Below, in pieces: positions 1-7,949 of a stretch of 64,000 nucleotides of DNA (the stretch's first letter is position 1; each line of letters opens with the position of its first letter). The position numbers were made by a program, and so were the translations under genes. The DNA lies in assembly GCA_030832085.1 (NCBI GenBank), contig JAURJU010000064.1, positions 1 through 64,000 of the forward strand, in the 5' to 3' direction. The notes beneath the pieces were generated by a model. The model was not told where the DNA came from. It saw nothing but the letters and a program-made list of their open reading frames with translations, and did no database searches. The DNA is from Chitinophagales bacterium. Lineage in GTDB: Bacteria; Bacteroidota; Bacteroidia; Chitinophagales; Chitinophagaceae.

Positions 1-69
1 CTGACCATAGGTCTTGTTGCCATTTACCAATGGTTCCCTTAACTGTGATTCGTACTTTGTAACACTCAT
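1..69 (-). CDS. actC: ActC, NrfD-like membrane subunit of alternative complex III (N-terminal fragment)
   Basis: An ATG at 67-69 on the minus strand opens a frame that runs off the window edge after 23 codons, beginning MSVTKYESQLREPLVNGNKT. That start resembles the Bacteroidota ActC/NrfD family, the polytopic quinol-oxidising subunit of alternative complex III. It follows actB by 36 bases on the same strand, which is the usual act gene order (actA, actB, actC). Only the N-terminal tail before the first membrane helix is present, so the call rests on order and this short match. Confidence 0.7.
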   Translation of the reverse strand, partial: MSVTKYESQLREPLVNGNKTYGQ

Positions 70-105
70 GCGTTGCTCATTTATGAGATTTCCCTGCTTT
101 CTTTA

Positions 106-3100
106 TTAATGTGCTGCTTCTGCTTTCTTTTCTTCCTTGTGTCCGCCTTCCACCTTGTGTTCACCGACGTTTGCAGGTGATGCCTCATGATGGCCTTCTT
201 CTGAAACACCCACATGCCTGTCGGTGTTCCTAATCTTGGCGAGATAGCTGACATTGGGCAACACGTGGATCTGCTCCAATGTGTAGAACAACCTGTTCGT
301 TTGCTCTTCGTTGCGGATCTTGCTGACCGGGCTTTTCTTGTCGTTCACATTACCGAATACGATGGCATTGGTAGGACAAGCCTGCTGACATGCGGTTTTG
401 ATGTCCCACTTGCCATCAGCGCCGGTTTCAAGCGGCCTGTTTGCCTTTTTGGCCTTCAGCTTTCCTTCCTGCAGGCGCTGAACACAGAAAGAACATTTTT
501 CGATTACACCACGGGACCTTACGGTAACATCCGGATTCAATACCATTCTGGTAAGGTCATCGTTCATCATCATCACCGAATCATCCAACACTTCTCTTTG
601 GTTGTCACCAAAACTGTCCGCTCCCATATAATCAGACCAGTTGAACCTTCTCACTTTATATGGGCAGTTGTTGGCGCAATAACGTGTACCAATGCAACGG
701 TTGTAGGTCATTTGGTTGAGGCCTTCACTGCTGTGGTTGGTTGCATTTACCGGACAAACGTTTTCACAAGGAGCGTTGTCACAATGTTGACAAAGCATGG
801 GCATGAAGACCACATTGAGGTCATCTAGGTTGTCTGCACCTGAGTCATCACGGTAGGTGGCAAAATACCTGTCGATGCGGAGCCAATGCATTTCATGGGC
901 GCGCATCACTTCAGATTTACCCACTACAGCAACATTGTTCTCAGATGTACAGGCAACTGTACATGCGCCGCAACCAATACATGAATTGAGGTCAATGCTC
1001 ATTCCCCACTTGGGCCCGGGATAAGGATGGCTTGGATAAAGCGTTCCTTCTGCAGCATAATTATTGGTGTTCTTGGCATAATCCTCAACAAGCTTGTGCC
1101 TGTCATCTGCCAATACAGTTGGGTTTTTCTTGAAATCGACCAAAGAGAACTCACGCACCACTTCGTCGCGGCCTTCATATTGGTTGTGTGTTTGTGTATA
1201 GGCGAGTTTGAATGTTTCATTGGTTTTTGAAACAGTTACCCCTGCTGCGCTATAGGCAAATGATTTACCATCAAACCCTACAAGAGGGAATGCGTTTTGC
1301 CCAACATTGGCAGCGGCACGTCCTGATTTCGCTGAGCGACCGTAACCAAGGGCTAGCGCAATGACATTCTTGTGCATTCCGGGAATGACCAATACCGGAA
1401 GCTTCATTTCCTTGCCTCCAACCTTTACGTTGATGACAGGCTTGTCCACTTCCACTTCGTAGTTGTCATCCACGAGGATGCCGAGCTCCTTTGCCGTAGC
1501 AAAAGATATCACCGCATAGTTGTCCCAGGTAGCCTTTGTAATGGGGTCGGGCATTTCCTGCAACCATGGGTTGTTGGCTTCCTTTCCTGCACCAATTGCC
1601 ACTTTAGGATATACAACGATTTCCATTCCTGCGGAAGGCTTCACTGCAGCAATTGCTGCAACGGCTGTCGCCAGGGCTGAGCCATTGTAGCTTCCTGCAG
1701 CCACAGCAGCTGGGGTTTCAACCACACCATCCTGCAAGGCCTTGTCCCAGGCGGCTTGTGAGCCGAACTTGGTGAGCCAATATTGTTTGAAATAATCTCC
1801 GTAAGCAGTTGCCTCACCAGACCATTTCAACAAGGAAGTTTGGAAAGCCCTTGTCTTGAACAAGGGAGCAATGGTAGGCTGGATGAAGCTCAGGTAACCT
1901 GATTTCATTTCAGCATCACCCCAACTTTCGAGGAAGTGATGATCGGGAATGGCAAACTTGCAAAGGGAAGTGGTTTCGTCCTCTCTATCATTGAATGAAA
2001 CAGAAACGGCAACTTTTGCCAATCCTGATTCGAATTTCTTTGCATCAAAATAATCGTATGCGGGATTGACACCATGGATCAACAAGGCTCCAATCTTTCC
2101 TTCGTTCATTTCCTGGACAAGCTGGACCATTGCAGCATCATCGCCCTGGCGTGTATTCAATGTGGTTCCCCAATCGATGGTAGTGCCATAAGCACCGAGG
2201 AGCTGGTTGATGGCATTGACCACCAATTGAACATTTGCATCATTGCTTCCGCTCACCACAAGTGAAGCTGCACCTGATGCTTTCAAGGAAGCCACTGCCT
2301 GGCTGATTCCTTTCTTGAGGCGTTCGTCAGCCAATGCAGGAGCGGTAACCGCACCTCCAAGGGCTGCATAAATATTGAGTGCTACAGCACCTGCCTCGGA
2401 AGGAAGATGTACATACCTGTCATCAGCGTTTGCACCAGTGAGGCTGAGCATGCTCTCAAACTGGATGTGTTTGCTCATTTGGGGATTCTTCTGGTCGATT
2501 TTTCTGCCTGTTGCGTACTGGCGTGCGTATTCAACCGGACTCAACCATGTTCCGAGGAAATCGGCACCAAGGCTGACAATTGTTTTTGCAGCATGAAACT
2601 GGTAGGAGGGAATCGCCCTTTTTCCAAAAGAAGCAGCATTGGCATTCAGTATTCCGTTGGATGAAATCGCATCATACTGTACATGACGTGACCCTGGATG
2701 TTTTGCAAGGAATGCAGCAATGATATTTTTTGTGGTAACTGAGCTGATGGTTTCTGTCAACAGGATGGTTGATTTTCCAGCTGCACCAGCCATGGCATCT
2801 GCCACCATTTTATCGAAAGCGTCGAAAGTGCTGGCCTCTTTTCCATTGGCCAGGGGATACCTCAGCCTGGCAGTATCGTACACACCCAAAACAGAAGCCT
2901 GAACCCTGGCGGATGTACCACCGTTGGTAATGGTTGAAAGTTCGTTCCCCTCAATCTTGATGGGCCTTCCGTCGCGCACCTTTGCCACAACCGGAATGGC
3001 ATCCCCGTCCAAGACATAGGTAGTGGCATAATAGTTGGGAATGCCTGGTGTGATGGTGTCGGGCTTGTTGAGATAGGGAATGCTCTTTTTAACGGGCATT

Positions 3101-3303
3101 TCACAACTGGCTGCAGCTGCGGCGGCGGCAGTGCTGAATCCAAGGTATTTGAGGAAGTCCCTGCGGGGGGCTTTTGATTCAAGCAGACCATTGTCTTGCT
3201 CGCCTGTGGTCAGGTCTTCGCCAAATTCATCCTGGGCCCTCTCCTGGAAATTTTCACTGTTCTTCAATTCACCGAAACTCTGCCAGTATTTTTTTTGCTT
3301 CAT
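106..3303 (-). CDS. actB: ActB, fused molybdopterin-like / iron-sulfur subunit of alternative complex III
   Basis: This 1065-residue protein is the large peripheral subunit of alternative complex III, which oxidises menaquinol and passes electrons to cytochrome c or an oxidase. It has a twin-arginine motif (R47-R48-DFLK), an Ala-rich hydrophobic stretch and a Cys at about 67 that could be lipidated. Next comes a long domain related to molybdopterin oxidoreductases, which in ActB binds no cofactor. The C-terminal 300 residues are a ferredoxin-like module with four cysteine clusters: CIGCGACTVAC, CQHCDNAPCENVCP, CIGTRYCANNCP and CSFC with CQQACP. That fits the three 4Fe-4S plus one 3Fe-4S set known for the family. 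The tail is His/Glu/Lys-rich. It lies 48 bases after actA and is presumably co-transcribed with it. Confidence 0.95.
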   Translation of the reverse strand: MKQKKYWQSFGELKNSENFQERAQDEFGEDLTTGEQDNGLLESKAPRRDFLKYLGFSTAAAAAAASCEMPVKKSIPYLNKPDTITPGIPNYYATTYVLDGDAIPVVAKVRDGRPIKIEGNELSTITNGGTSARVQASVLGVYDTARLRYPLANGKEASTFDAFDKMVADAMAGAAGKSTILLTETISSVTTKNIIAAFLAKHPGSRHVQYDAISSNGILNANAASFGKRAIPSYQFHAAKTIVSLGADFLGTWLSPVEYARQYATGRKIDQKNPQMSKHIQFESMLSLTGANADDRYVHLPSEAGAVALNIYAALGGAVTAPALADERLKKGISQAVASLKASGAASLVVSGSNDANVQLVVNAINQLLGAYGTTIDWGTTLNTRQGDDAAMVQLVQEMNEGKIGALLIHGVNPAYDYFDAKKFESGLAKVAVSVSFNDREDETTSLCKFAIPDHHFLESWGDAEMKSGYLSFIQPTIAPLFKTRAFQTSLLKWSGEATAYGDYFKQYWLTKFGSQAAWDKALQDGVVETPAAVAAGSYNGSALATAVAAIAAVKPSAGMEIVVYPKVAIGAGKEANNPWLQEMPDPITKATWDNYAVISFATAKELGILVDDNYEVEVDKPVINVKVGGKEMKLPVLVIPGMHKNVIALALGYGRSAKSGRAAANVGQNAFPLVGFDGKSFAYSAAGVTVSKTNETFKLAYTQTHNQYEGRDEVVREFSLVDFKKNPTVLADDRHKLVEDYAKNTNNYAAEGTLYPSHPYPGPKWGMSIDLNSCIGCGACTVACTSENNVAVVGKSEVMRAHEMHWLRIDRYFATYRDDSGADNLDDLNVVFMPMLCQHCDNAPCENVCPVNATNHSSEGLNQMTYNRCIGTRYCANNCPYKVRRFNWSDYMGADSFGDNQREVLDDSVMMMNDDLTRMVLNPDVTVRSRGVIEKCSFCVQRLQEGKLKAKKANRPLETGADGKWDIKTACQQACPTNAIVFGNVNDKKSPVSKIRNEEQTNRLFYTLEQIHVLPNVSYLAKIRNTDRHVGVSEEGHHEASPANVGEHKVEGGHKEEKKAEAAH

Positions 3304-3351
3304 AACAGTTGTTAGATTGTGCTTAGTATGAGATGTTTCTGAGTGCGTTTT

Positions 3352-4608
3352 TTAGTAGTGACATTTTTGACATTCTGTTCCCCCAATCTTCTCGACGGTC
3401 ACACTGTCGATTTTCTTGTTCTTCATGTCCTCATGGAACTTCTCATAAATGCTGTAAAATTTATTTTCTGTGAACTGCACTTTTGATTCCCTGTGACAGT
3501 TTACACACCAACCCATGCTCAGGTCTGAAAACTGGTATACCTCGTCCATTTTTTGGATTTCTCCGTGACAGGTCTGGCAGTTTTGCTTTCCGGCAGTGAC
3601 GTGCTGTGAGTGGTTGAAATAAACATGGTCCGGTAGGTTGTGGATACGAACCCACTCGATTGCCTTTCCTGCTCCAGTGTATGCTTTTTTGGCGGGATCC
3701 CAACCTGCAAACTGGTAGAGTTTCTTGATCTCTGCAGTACCATCCACCTTGCTTCCATCTTCTCGGTACAGTTGTGGCCCTTTGGCATATTCGTTGATTC
3801 CCATGTGGCAGTTCATACAAACATTCACTGAAGGAATGTTGGCATGCTTGCTCTCCTGCGCACCACCATGGCAATAAAGACAGTTGATCTGGTTGATTCC
3901 GGCGTGAACGGTATGGGAATAGAAAATCGGTTGCTCAGGCTGGTAATTCTTGGACCTTCCCAACCCTTGCGCACCTTGAAACGTCATGTATCCACCGCCA
4001 AGAAAAAGAAGGATGGCGAATATGGCGATATAGGCCTTGTTGCGGTAAAAAGGAATGGGCTCTGCAGTGTGAGCACCTTCAGCCTCATCCGACATTTTGC
4101 GAAGATTGCTGTTGACCTGAAGGAGAATCAGGGCAATGACCGCAAGCACCAATGTCAGTATCCCATACAATAAATTTGAATCTGAACTGGATGCATCCGG
4201 CGCCGGTGTTCCTTCTGCAGGAGCTGCAGTTGATGCGGCTGCTTTTGCTCCGCCGGTGTTGATATAACCAAGAATCGCATCGATGTCAGCATCCTTCAAC
4301 TCTGGGAAGGCAGACATTTGGATTTTGTTGAATTCGTTGTATACAGTAACGGCACGGGGATAGCCCTTCTTGATGACAGCTGCACTGTTGCGAACCCAAT
4401 TGTACAACATGGCCTTATCGTCCCAACGGTCTTCAACACCTTTCAGTGCCGGACCAACAAGCTGTTTGTCAATCGCATGACATGAAGCACATTTTTGGTT
4501 AAACAGGGCCTTGCCATCCTGGGCGCTGAGCGCCAGTGGACCGGACAAAGAGACCAATAAAACGAAAACTGAAATAATTTTTTGAAATACTGTTCTTTTC
4601 TGATTCAT
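3352..4608 (-). CDS. actA: ActA, multiheme cytochrome c subunit of alternative complex III, fused to a monoheme domain
   Basis: The protein (418 residues) carries six CxxCH heme sites. One is at C40-H44 in an N-terminal cytochrome c domain. Five form the ActA pentaheme domain: C243, C264, C344, C368 and C413, the last almost at the C-terminus. A signal anchor (about 10-28) and two further hydrophobic helices (about 147-164 and 191-208) separate the two heme modules. In many organisms the monoheme subunit ActE is a separate gene, so this looks like a monoheme-pentaheme fusion. The frame is open upstream to 4683, but I chose the ATG at 4608. It gives a proper signal sequence, and the likely promoter (-7 box at 4659-4666) lies downstream of the longer start. 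Confidence 0.93.
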   Translation of the reverse strand: MNQKRTVFQKIISVFVLLVSLSGPLALSAQDGKALFNQKCASCHAIDKQLVGPALKGVEDRWDDKAMLYNWVRNSAAVIKKGYPRAVTVYNEFNKIQMSAFPELKDADIDAILGYINTGGAKAAASTAAPAEGTPAPDASSSDSNLLYGILTLVLAVIALILLQVNSNLRKMSDEAEGAHTAEPIPFYRNKAYIAIFAILLFLGGGYMTFQGAQGLGRSKNYQPEQPIFYSHTVHAGINQINCLYCHGGAQESKHANIPSVNVCMNCHMGINEYAKGPQLYREDGSKVDGTAEIKKLYQFAGWDPAKKAYTGAGKAIEWVRIHNLPDHVYFNHSQHVTAGKQNCQTCHGEIQKMDEVYQFSDLSMGWCVNCHRESKVQFTENKFYSIYEKFHEDMKNKKIDSVTVEKIGGTECQKCHY

Positions 4609-4658
4609 ACCCTCAGTGAATTGTGGTTGAAATGGAACCGGGTCCAATTGATCGCGTG

Positions 4659-4691
4659 CAAATTTAGCACAGGATTTTAACAATATATCAA
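4659..4691 (-). promoter_or_regulatory. Promoter of the act operon
   Basis: Read on the minus strand, TTG (4691-4689) is followed after 22 bases by TAAATTTG (4666-4659), a full match to the Bacteroidota -7 element TAnnTTTG with a -33 TTG. Transcription would start near 4652, about 45 bases before the actA ATG. No second promoter is visible in the 48-base actA-actB gap. Confidence 0.55.
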
Positions 4692-4799
4692 CATCCCGAT
4701 ATTTTTTTTAATGCAGTACTGGCCTATGTTTCAAAGGATTATCTTTTGGCTGTGCGGAGATTTGTCATCAAAACGTAAGGTTTATCCTCTTTGAAATAA

Positions 4800-4807
4800 T
4801 AAGTTTG
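4800..4807 (+). promoter_or_regulatory. -7 promoter element upstream of the purN fusion gene
   Basis: TAAGTTTG matches the Bacteroidota TAnnTTTG element and lies about 40 bases before the ATG at 4849. A TTG lies 25 bases upstream (4772-4774), slightly farther than in the other promoters of this window. Confidence 0.4.
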
Positions 4808-4848
4808 GTAAAACCACACCGAATCCCTTTTTTTCTTCTCTTTGCAGA

Positions 4849-5712
4849 ATGTTTAACAAATTGCAGCAAAAGTGGAACGTTTCATCGATTCAACTTTTTC
4901 TGATCCTTTGCACATTTGCCGTAACCGGTACAACCACTGCCTATGTTTCAAGGGTTGCCACCACATGGGTGGGATTTGACGAAACAACCTATTGGTTATG
5001 GAAACTTGCACTTAGGCTTTCCATCCTCATTTTCGGTTACCAGATCATTATCCTGATTGTCTCCTTTTTCTTTGGGCAATTCCGGTTTTTTTGGAATTAT
5101 GAAAAGAAGATCCTGCGCAGGCTTGGGCTGATTTCAAAAGAGCCCATCCGCCTGGCCATCTTTGCCTCAGGCAAGGGGAGCAATGCAGAAAAAATTATAC
5201 AATACCTTGAAGATCATCCCATTGTAAAAGTTTCCCTGGTTGTTTGCAACCGTCCAGGGGCCGGTGTGCTGGACATTGCTGCCCACCACGGCATCAAAAC
5301 GCTGCTGATTGAAAAGAACCTGTTTGAAAACAGCAGTGAATATGTTCAAGTACTTAAAAATGAAGGAGTTACACATGTTGTTTTGGCTGGGTTCCTGTGG
5401 AAAATTCCAAAAAACCTTGTACAGGCTTACAACAACAAGATTGTCAACATCCACCCTGCCTTGCTTCCGGCCTATGGGGGAAAGGGCATGTATGGGGAAA
5501 AGGTGCACCAAGCGGTGATCAAGGCCGGTGAAAAGCAATCCGGCATTACCATCCACCTCGTGGATGAACATTATGACAACGGAAAAACCCTTTTTCAAGC
5601 CACTGTAGATGTGCTTCCTGTTGACAATGCAGATTCCCTTGCTGAGAAAATTCATGCACTGGAGCATGAACATTATCCAAGGGTTATATCCAAGTGGTTG
5701 AAAATCATATAG
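4849..5712 (+). CDS. purN: Phosphoribosylglycinamide formyltransferase (PurN) with an N-terminal membrane domain
   Basis: The C-terminal part (about residues 99-287) is a complete PurN, which transfers a formyl group from 10-formyl-THF to GAR in purine synthesis. Visible signatures are the nucleotide-binding start IFASGKGSN, the catalytic Asn200 and His202 in NIHPALLP, and an Asp at about 243 in the DEHYDNGK segment. Residues 1-95 are a separate module with two hydrophobic helices (about 15-33 and 51-76) and a basic linker. It resembles the small Bacteroidota family DUF6787 (MFNKLQQKWNV...). No Met lies near the junction, so a separate PurN start is unlikely. Stand-alone PurN is about 190-210 residues and soluble; this one would be tethered to the inner membrane, with the enzyme presumably cytoplasmic. 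Confidence 0.88.
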   Translation: MFNKLQQKWNVSSIQLFLILCTFAVTGTTTAYVSRVATTWVGFDETTYWLWKLALRLSILIFGYQIIILIVSFFFGQFRFFWNYEKKILRRLGLISKEPIRLAIFASGKGSNAEKIIQYLEDHPIVKVSLVVCNRPGAGVLDIAAHHGIKTLLIEKNLFENSSEYVQVLKNEGVTHVVLAGFLWKIPKNLVQAYNNKIVNIHPALLPAYGGKGMYGEKVHQAVIKAGEKQSGITIHLVDEHYDNGKTLFQATVDVLPVDNADSLAEKIHALEHEHYPRVISKWLKII

Positions 5713-5817
5713 TTACTTAATCAAACCCCTTGGATTAACATTTATTTTGGTTTGGACAGCCCCAACTGATGGGCATCGGTTCTATATTTACACCTCCTGA
5801 AATCCCATTCTGAAACA

Positions 5818-6549
5818 TTGAAACTGTTCCTGCCAATACTGCTGCTGCTTGTTGTCCATGCCAAATCGCAGGTCTGGTTAACCGGCAGGGTATACGATTC
5901 CACCAGAATGGTGGCAGTAGGATCGGTGAAAGTGAGTTCCACAAAGGGAGAAATGACATTTACAGATTCCATCGGAAGATATGGGCTTACGGTAGATAAA
6001 AACGATTCCATATTTTTTACCTACAGGGGGAAATCCACAATGCTGTTCCCGGTCAGTACCATAAAGTACCCCGCCGGGTTTGATATTGCACTCCAGGTCA
6101 GGGTACAAGACCGTTATCAAACCCTCAAGGAGGTCGTGGTTATCGGCAAATCTTATCGCCAGGACTCCCTGGAAAACCGGGAGCGGTACAGAAAGATTTT
6201 TGAGTTTGAAGGGGGCGGCCTCCAAACCACTTCAGCAGGAAACCTCGACCCCAATAGCCTGATCAATGCCTTCAGGTTCAGGCGAAACAAGGTGATGCGG
6301 AGCTTTCAGAACCGGCTTGTCCTCGAAGAGCAACAAAAATTCATTGACAGCAGGTTCACAAAAGGGCTGGTAAGACAGATAACAGGCCTGAATGAACGGG
6401 ACCTCGAGCGGTTCATGACCCTATGGCGCCCCACCTACGAAATGGTCGCCTTCAACGATGAATACCAGTTCCATAAATACATACTGGATGCCTCAAGGTA
6501 TTTCAAGACCGGCGTGATGCCCAGGAACACCAGCCCCGAAACCCGTTAG
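5818..6549 (+). CDS. Secreted carboxypeptidase-like regulatory-domain protein
   Basis: This 243-residue protein has a short signal peptide (LFLPILLLLVVHAKSQ). A beta-sandwich resembling the carboxypeptidase D regulatory domain follows (about 19-100; VWLTGRVYDS, SVKVSSTKGEMTFTDSIGRYGLTV). The remaining 140 residues are polar, with many Arg, Phe and Glu, and match nothing I know. The frame has no ATG before the signal peptide, so I take the TTG at 5818 as start; the next ATG would remove the signal. Such domains occur alone or at the N-terminus of TonB-dependent receptors, but no receptor follows here. The function is unknown. Confidence 0.72.
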   Translation: MKLFLPILLLLVVHAKSQVWLTGRVYDSTRMVAVGSVKVSSTKGEMTFTDSIGRYGLTVDKNDSIFFTYRGKSTMLFPVSTIKYPAGFDIALQVRVQDRYQTLKEVVVIGKSYRQDSLENRERYRKIFEFEGGGLQTTSAGNLDPNSLINAFRFRRNKVMRSFQNRLVLEEQQKFIDSRFTKGLVRQITGLNERDLERFMTLWRPTYEMVAFNDEYQFHKYILDASRYFKTGVMPRNTSPETR

Positions 6550-6573
6550 AAAGAATTACCGCAACCGCACTAG

Positions 6574-6636
6574 CCCCTCGTCCCTTGTCCCTCGTCCCTC
6601 GTCCCTTGTCCCTCGTCCCTTGTCCCTCGTCCCTTT
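6574..6636 (+). repeat. Tandem heptamer repeat, locus A (TCCCTCG/TCCCTTG units)
   Basis: Nine consecutive 7-base units, alternating irregularly between TCCCTCG and TCCCTTG with slightly altered first and last units, fill most of the gap between the regulatory-domain gene and the serine hydrolase gene. The same unit in the same orientation recurs at 50144-50178 and 57884-57918. Confidence 0.9.
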
Positions 6637-6666
6637 TTAAGTACCTTCATCCCACATAAATGACAT

Positions 6667-7947
6667 ATGAAAAAAATACTGCTCATCATTTTGTCTGCGG
6701 GCTTATTTTCCGTTTCAACTGCACAAACAGCTAACCCATCCAGCCAAAAATTAAAAGCCCCAAGCAGCCTATCTGCCGAGCGCCTCAAAACAGCAGACCA
6801 GGTCATTCAAAGCTGGGCAGATAAAGGATGGATGAACGGAGGAGTGGGACTCATTCTGCGCAATGGAAAGGTTGAGTATTACAAGGCCTTCGGATATGAA
6901 AACATCGAAATGAAAACACCCATGCGGACAGACCATATCTTTCGCATTGCATCACAAACAAAGGCCATCACCAGCACAGCCGTCATGATGCTTTTTGAAG
7001 AAGGGAAGTTTCTGCTCGATGAGCCAGTGTCTAAATTCATTCCTGAATTCAAAAGTCCAAAGGTGCTCGATAAATTCAATGCATCTGATTCAAGCTATAC
7101 CAGCATTCCTGCCAAACGTGAAATCACCATACGCGACCTGCTCACACATACCTCAGGCATTGGTTATGCGCAAATCGGCTCTTCCACTGCAAAGGCCATC
7201 TATGCAAAAAATGGCGTGGTTGGTGGCATTGGTGTAAAAGACATCAGCCTGGCAGAAAGCATTAAAAAACTTGGGCCCCTGCCATTGTTTCATCATCCCG
7301 GTGAAAAATATTTATATGGACTCAATACCGATGTGCTGGGCTATCTTGTTGAAGTGGTTTCTGGCATGACCCTGGATGCGTTTTTTCGCAAGCGGATCTT
7401 TGGGCCACTGGGCATGAAAGACACTTACTTCTATCTGCCAAAAGAAAAACAGCAAAGATTGGTCAGTCTTTATTCACACAAGGAAGGCAAGTTGAAGATG
7501 ATGGATCAAACCTATGCGCTGTCAGGAACTTTTTACCGAGACTTTCCCAACATGGATTTCAAGATGTTCAGCGGCGGTGGAGGCCTCTCTTCCACCATCA
7601 TGGACTATGCCATTTTTCTTCAGATGATGCTGAACGGAGGAGAATACAATGGAGTACGCATCCTCAGCAGAAACAGTGTGCGCATGATGACACAAAATCA
7701 AATCGGTGAAATCAGCAACGGAACGGATAAGTTTGGATTGGGCTTTGGCATCATCACTGCTGGCGGAAGCGGAAGGCTTCCCACCAATGAGGGAACCTAC
7801 AGCTGGGGTGGAATGTTTTCCTCCACTTATTGGGTGGATCCTAAAGAGAAAATGGTGGGTCTTTTTTTCACCAACATCTACCCGATGCAATTCGGTGATA
7901 TCCACGACAGGTTCAAAGTGCTGATGTACCAATCCATCAATGACTAA
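6667..7947 (+). CDS. Secreted serine hydrolase, beta-lactamase class C / esterase family
   Basis: A 426-residue exported protein with a signal peptide ending near STAQ20. The fold is that of class C beta-lactamases, DD-peptidases and family VIII esterases (PF00144). The SxxK nucleophile motif is S96-Q-T-K99, and YGLNTD around 220 supplies the likely catalytic Tyr. The late GLGFG and SWGGMFSSTYWVDP segments resemble the family's C-terminal active-site strand. Substrate cannot be read from the sequence: peptides, D-amino acid amides or esters are all possible. It is followed two bases later by a dipeptidase and then a penicillin acylase, so an export-and-degrade role for peptide or amide compounds is plausible. 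Confidence 0.88.
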   Translation: MKKILLIILSAGLFSVSTAQTANPSSQKLKAPSSLSAERLKTADQVIQSWADKGWMNGGVGLILRNGKVEYYKAFGYENIEMKTPMRTDHIFRIASQTKAITSTAVMMLFEEGKFLLDEPVSKFIPEFKSPKVLDKFNASDSSYTSIPAKREITIRDLLTHTSGIGYAQIGSSTAKAIYAKNGVVGGIGVKDISLAESIKKLGPLPLFHHPGEKYLYGLNTDVLGYLVEVVSGMTLDAFFRKRIFGPLGMKDTYFYLPKEKQQRLVSLYSHKEGKLKMMDQTYALSGTFYRDFPNMDFKMFSGGGGLSSTIMDYAIFLQMMLNGGEYNGVRILSRNSVRMMTQNQIGEISNGTDKFGLGFGIITAGGSGRLPTNEGTYSWGGMFSSTYWVDPKEKMVGLFFTNIYPMQFGDIHDRFKVLMYQSIND

Positions 7948-7949
7948 AC

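Noticed and set aside
214-828. Open plus-strand frame of 204 codons opposite actB
   Set aside because: It lies fully antisense to a clear iron-sulfur subunit gene, and its residues show no domain or signal; long antisense frames are common in this composition.
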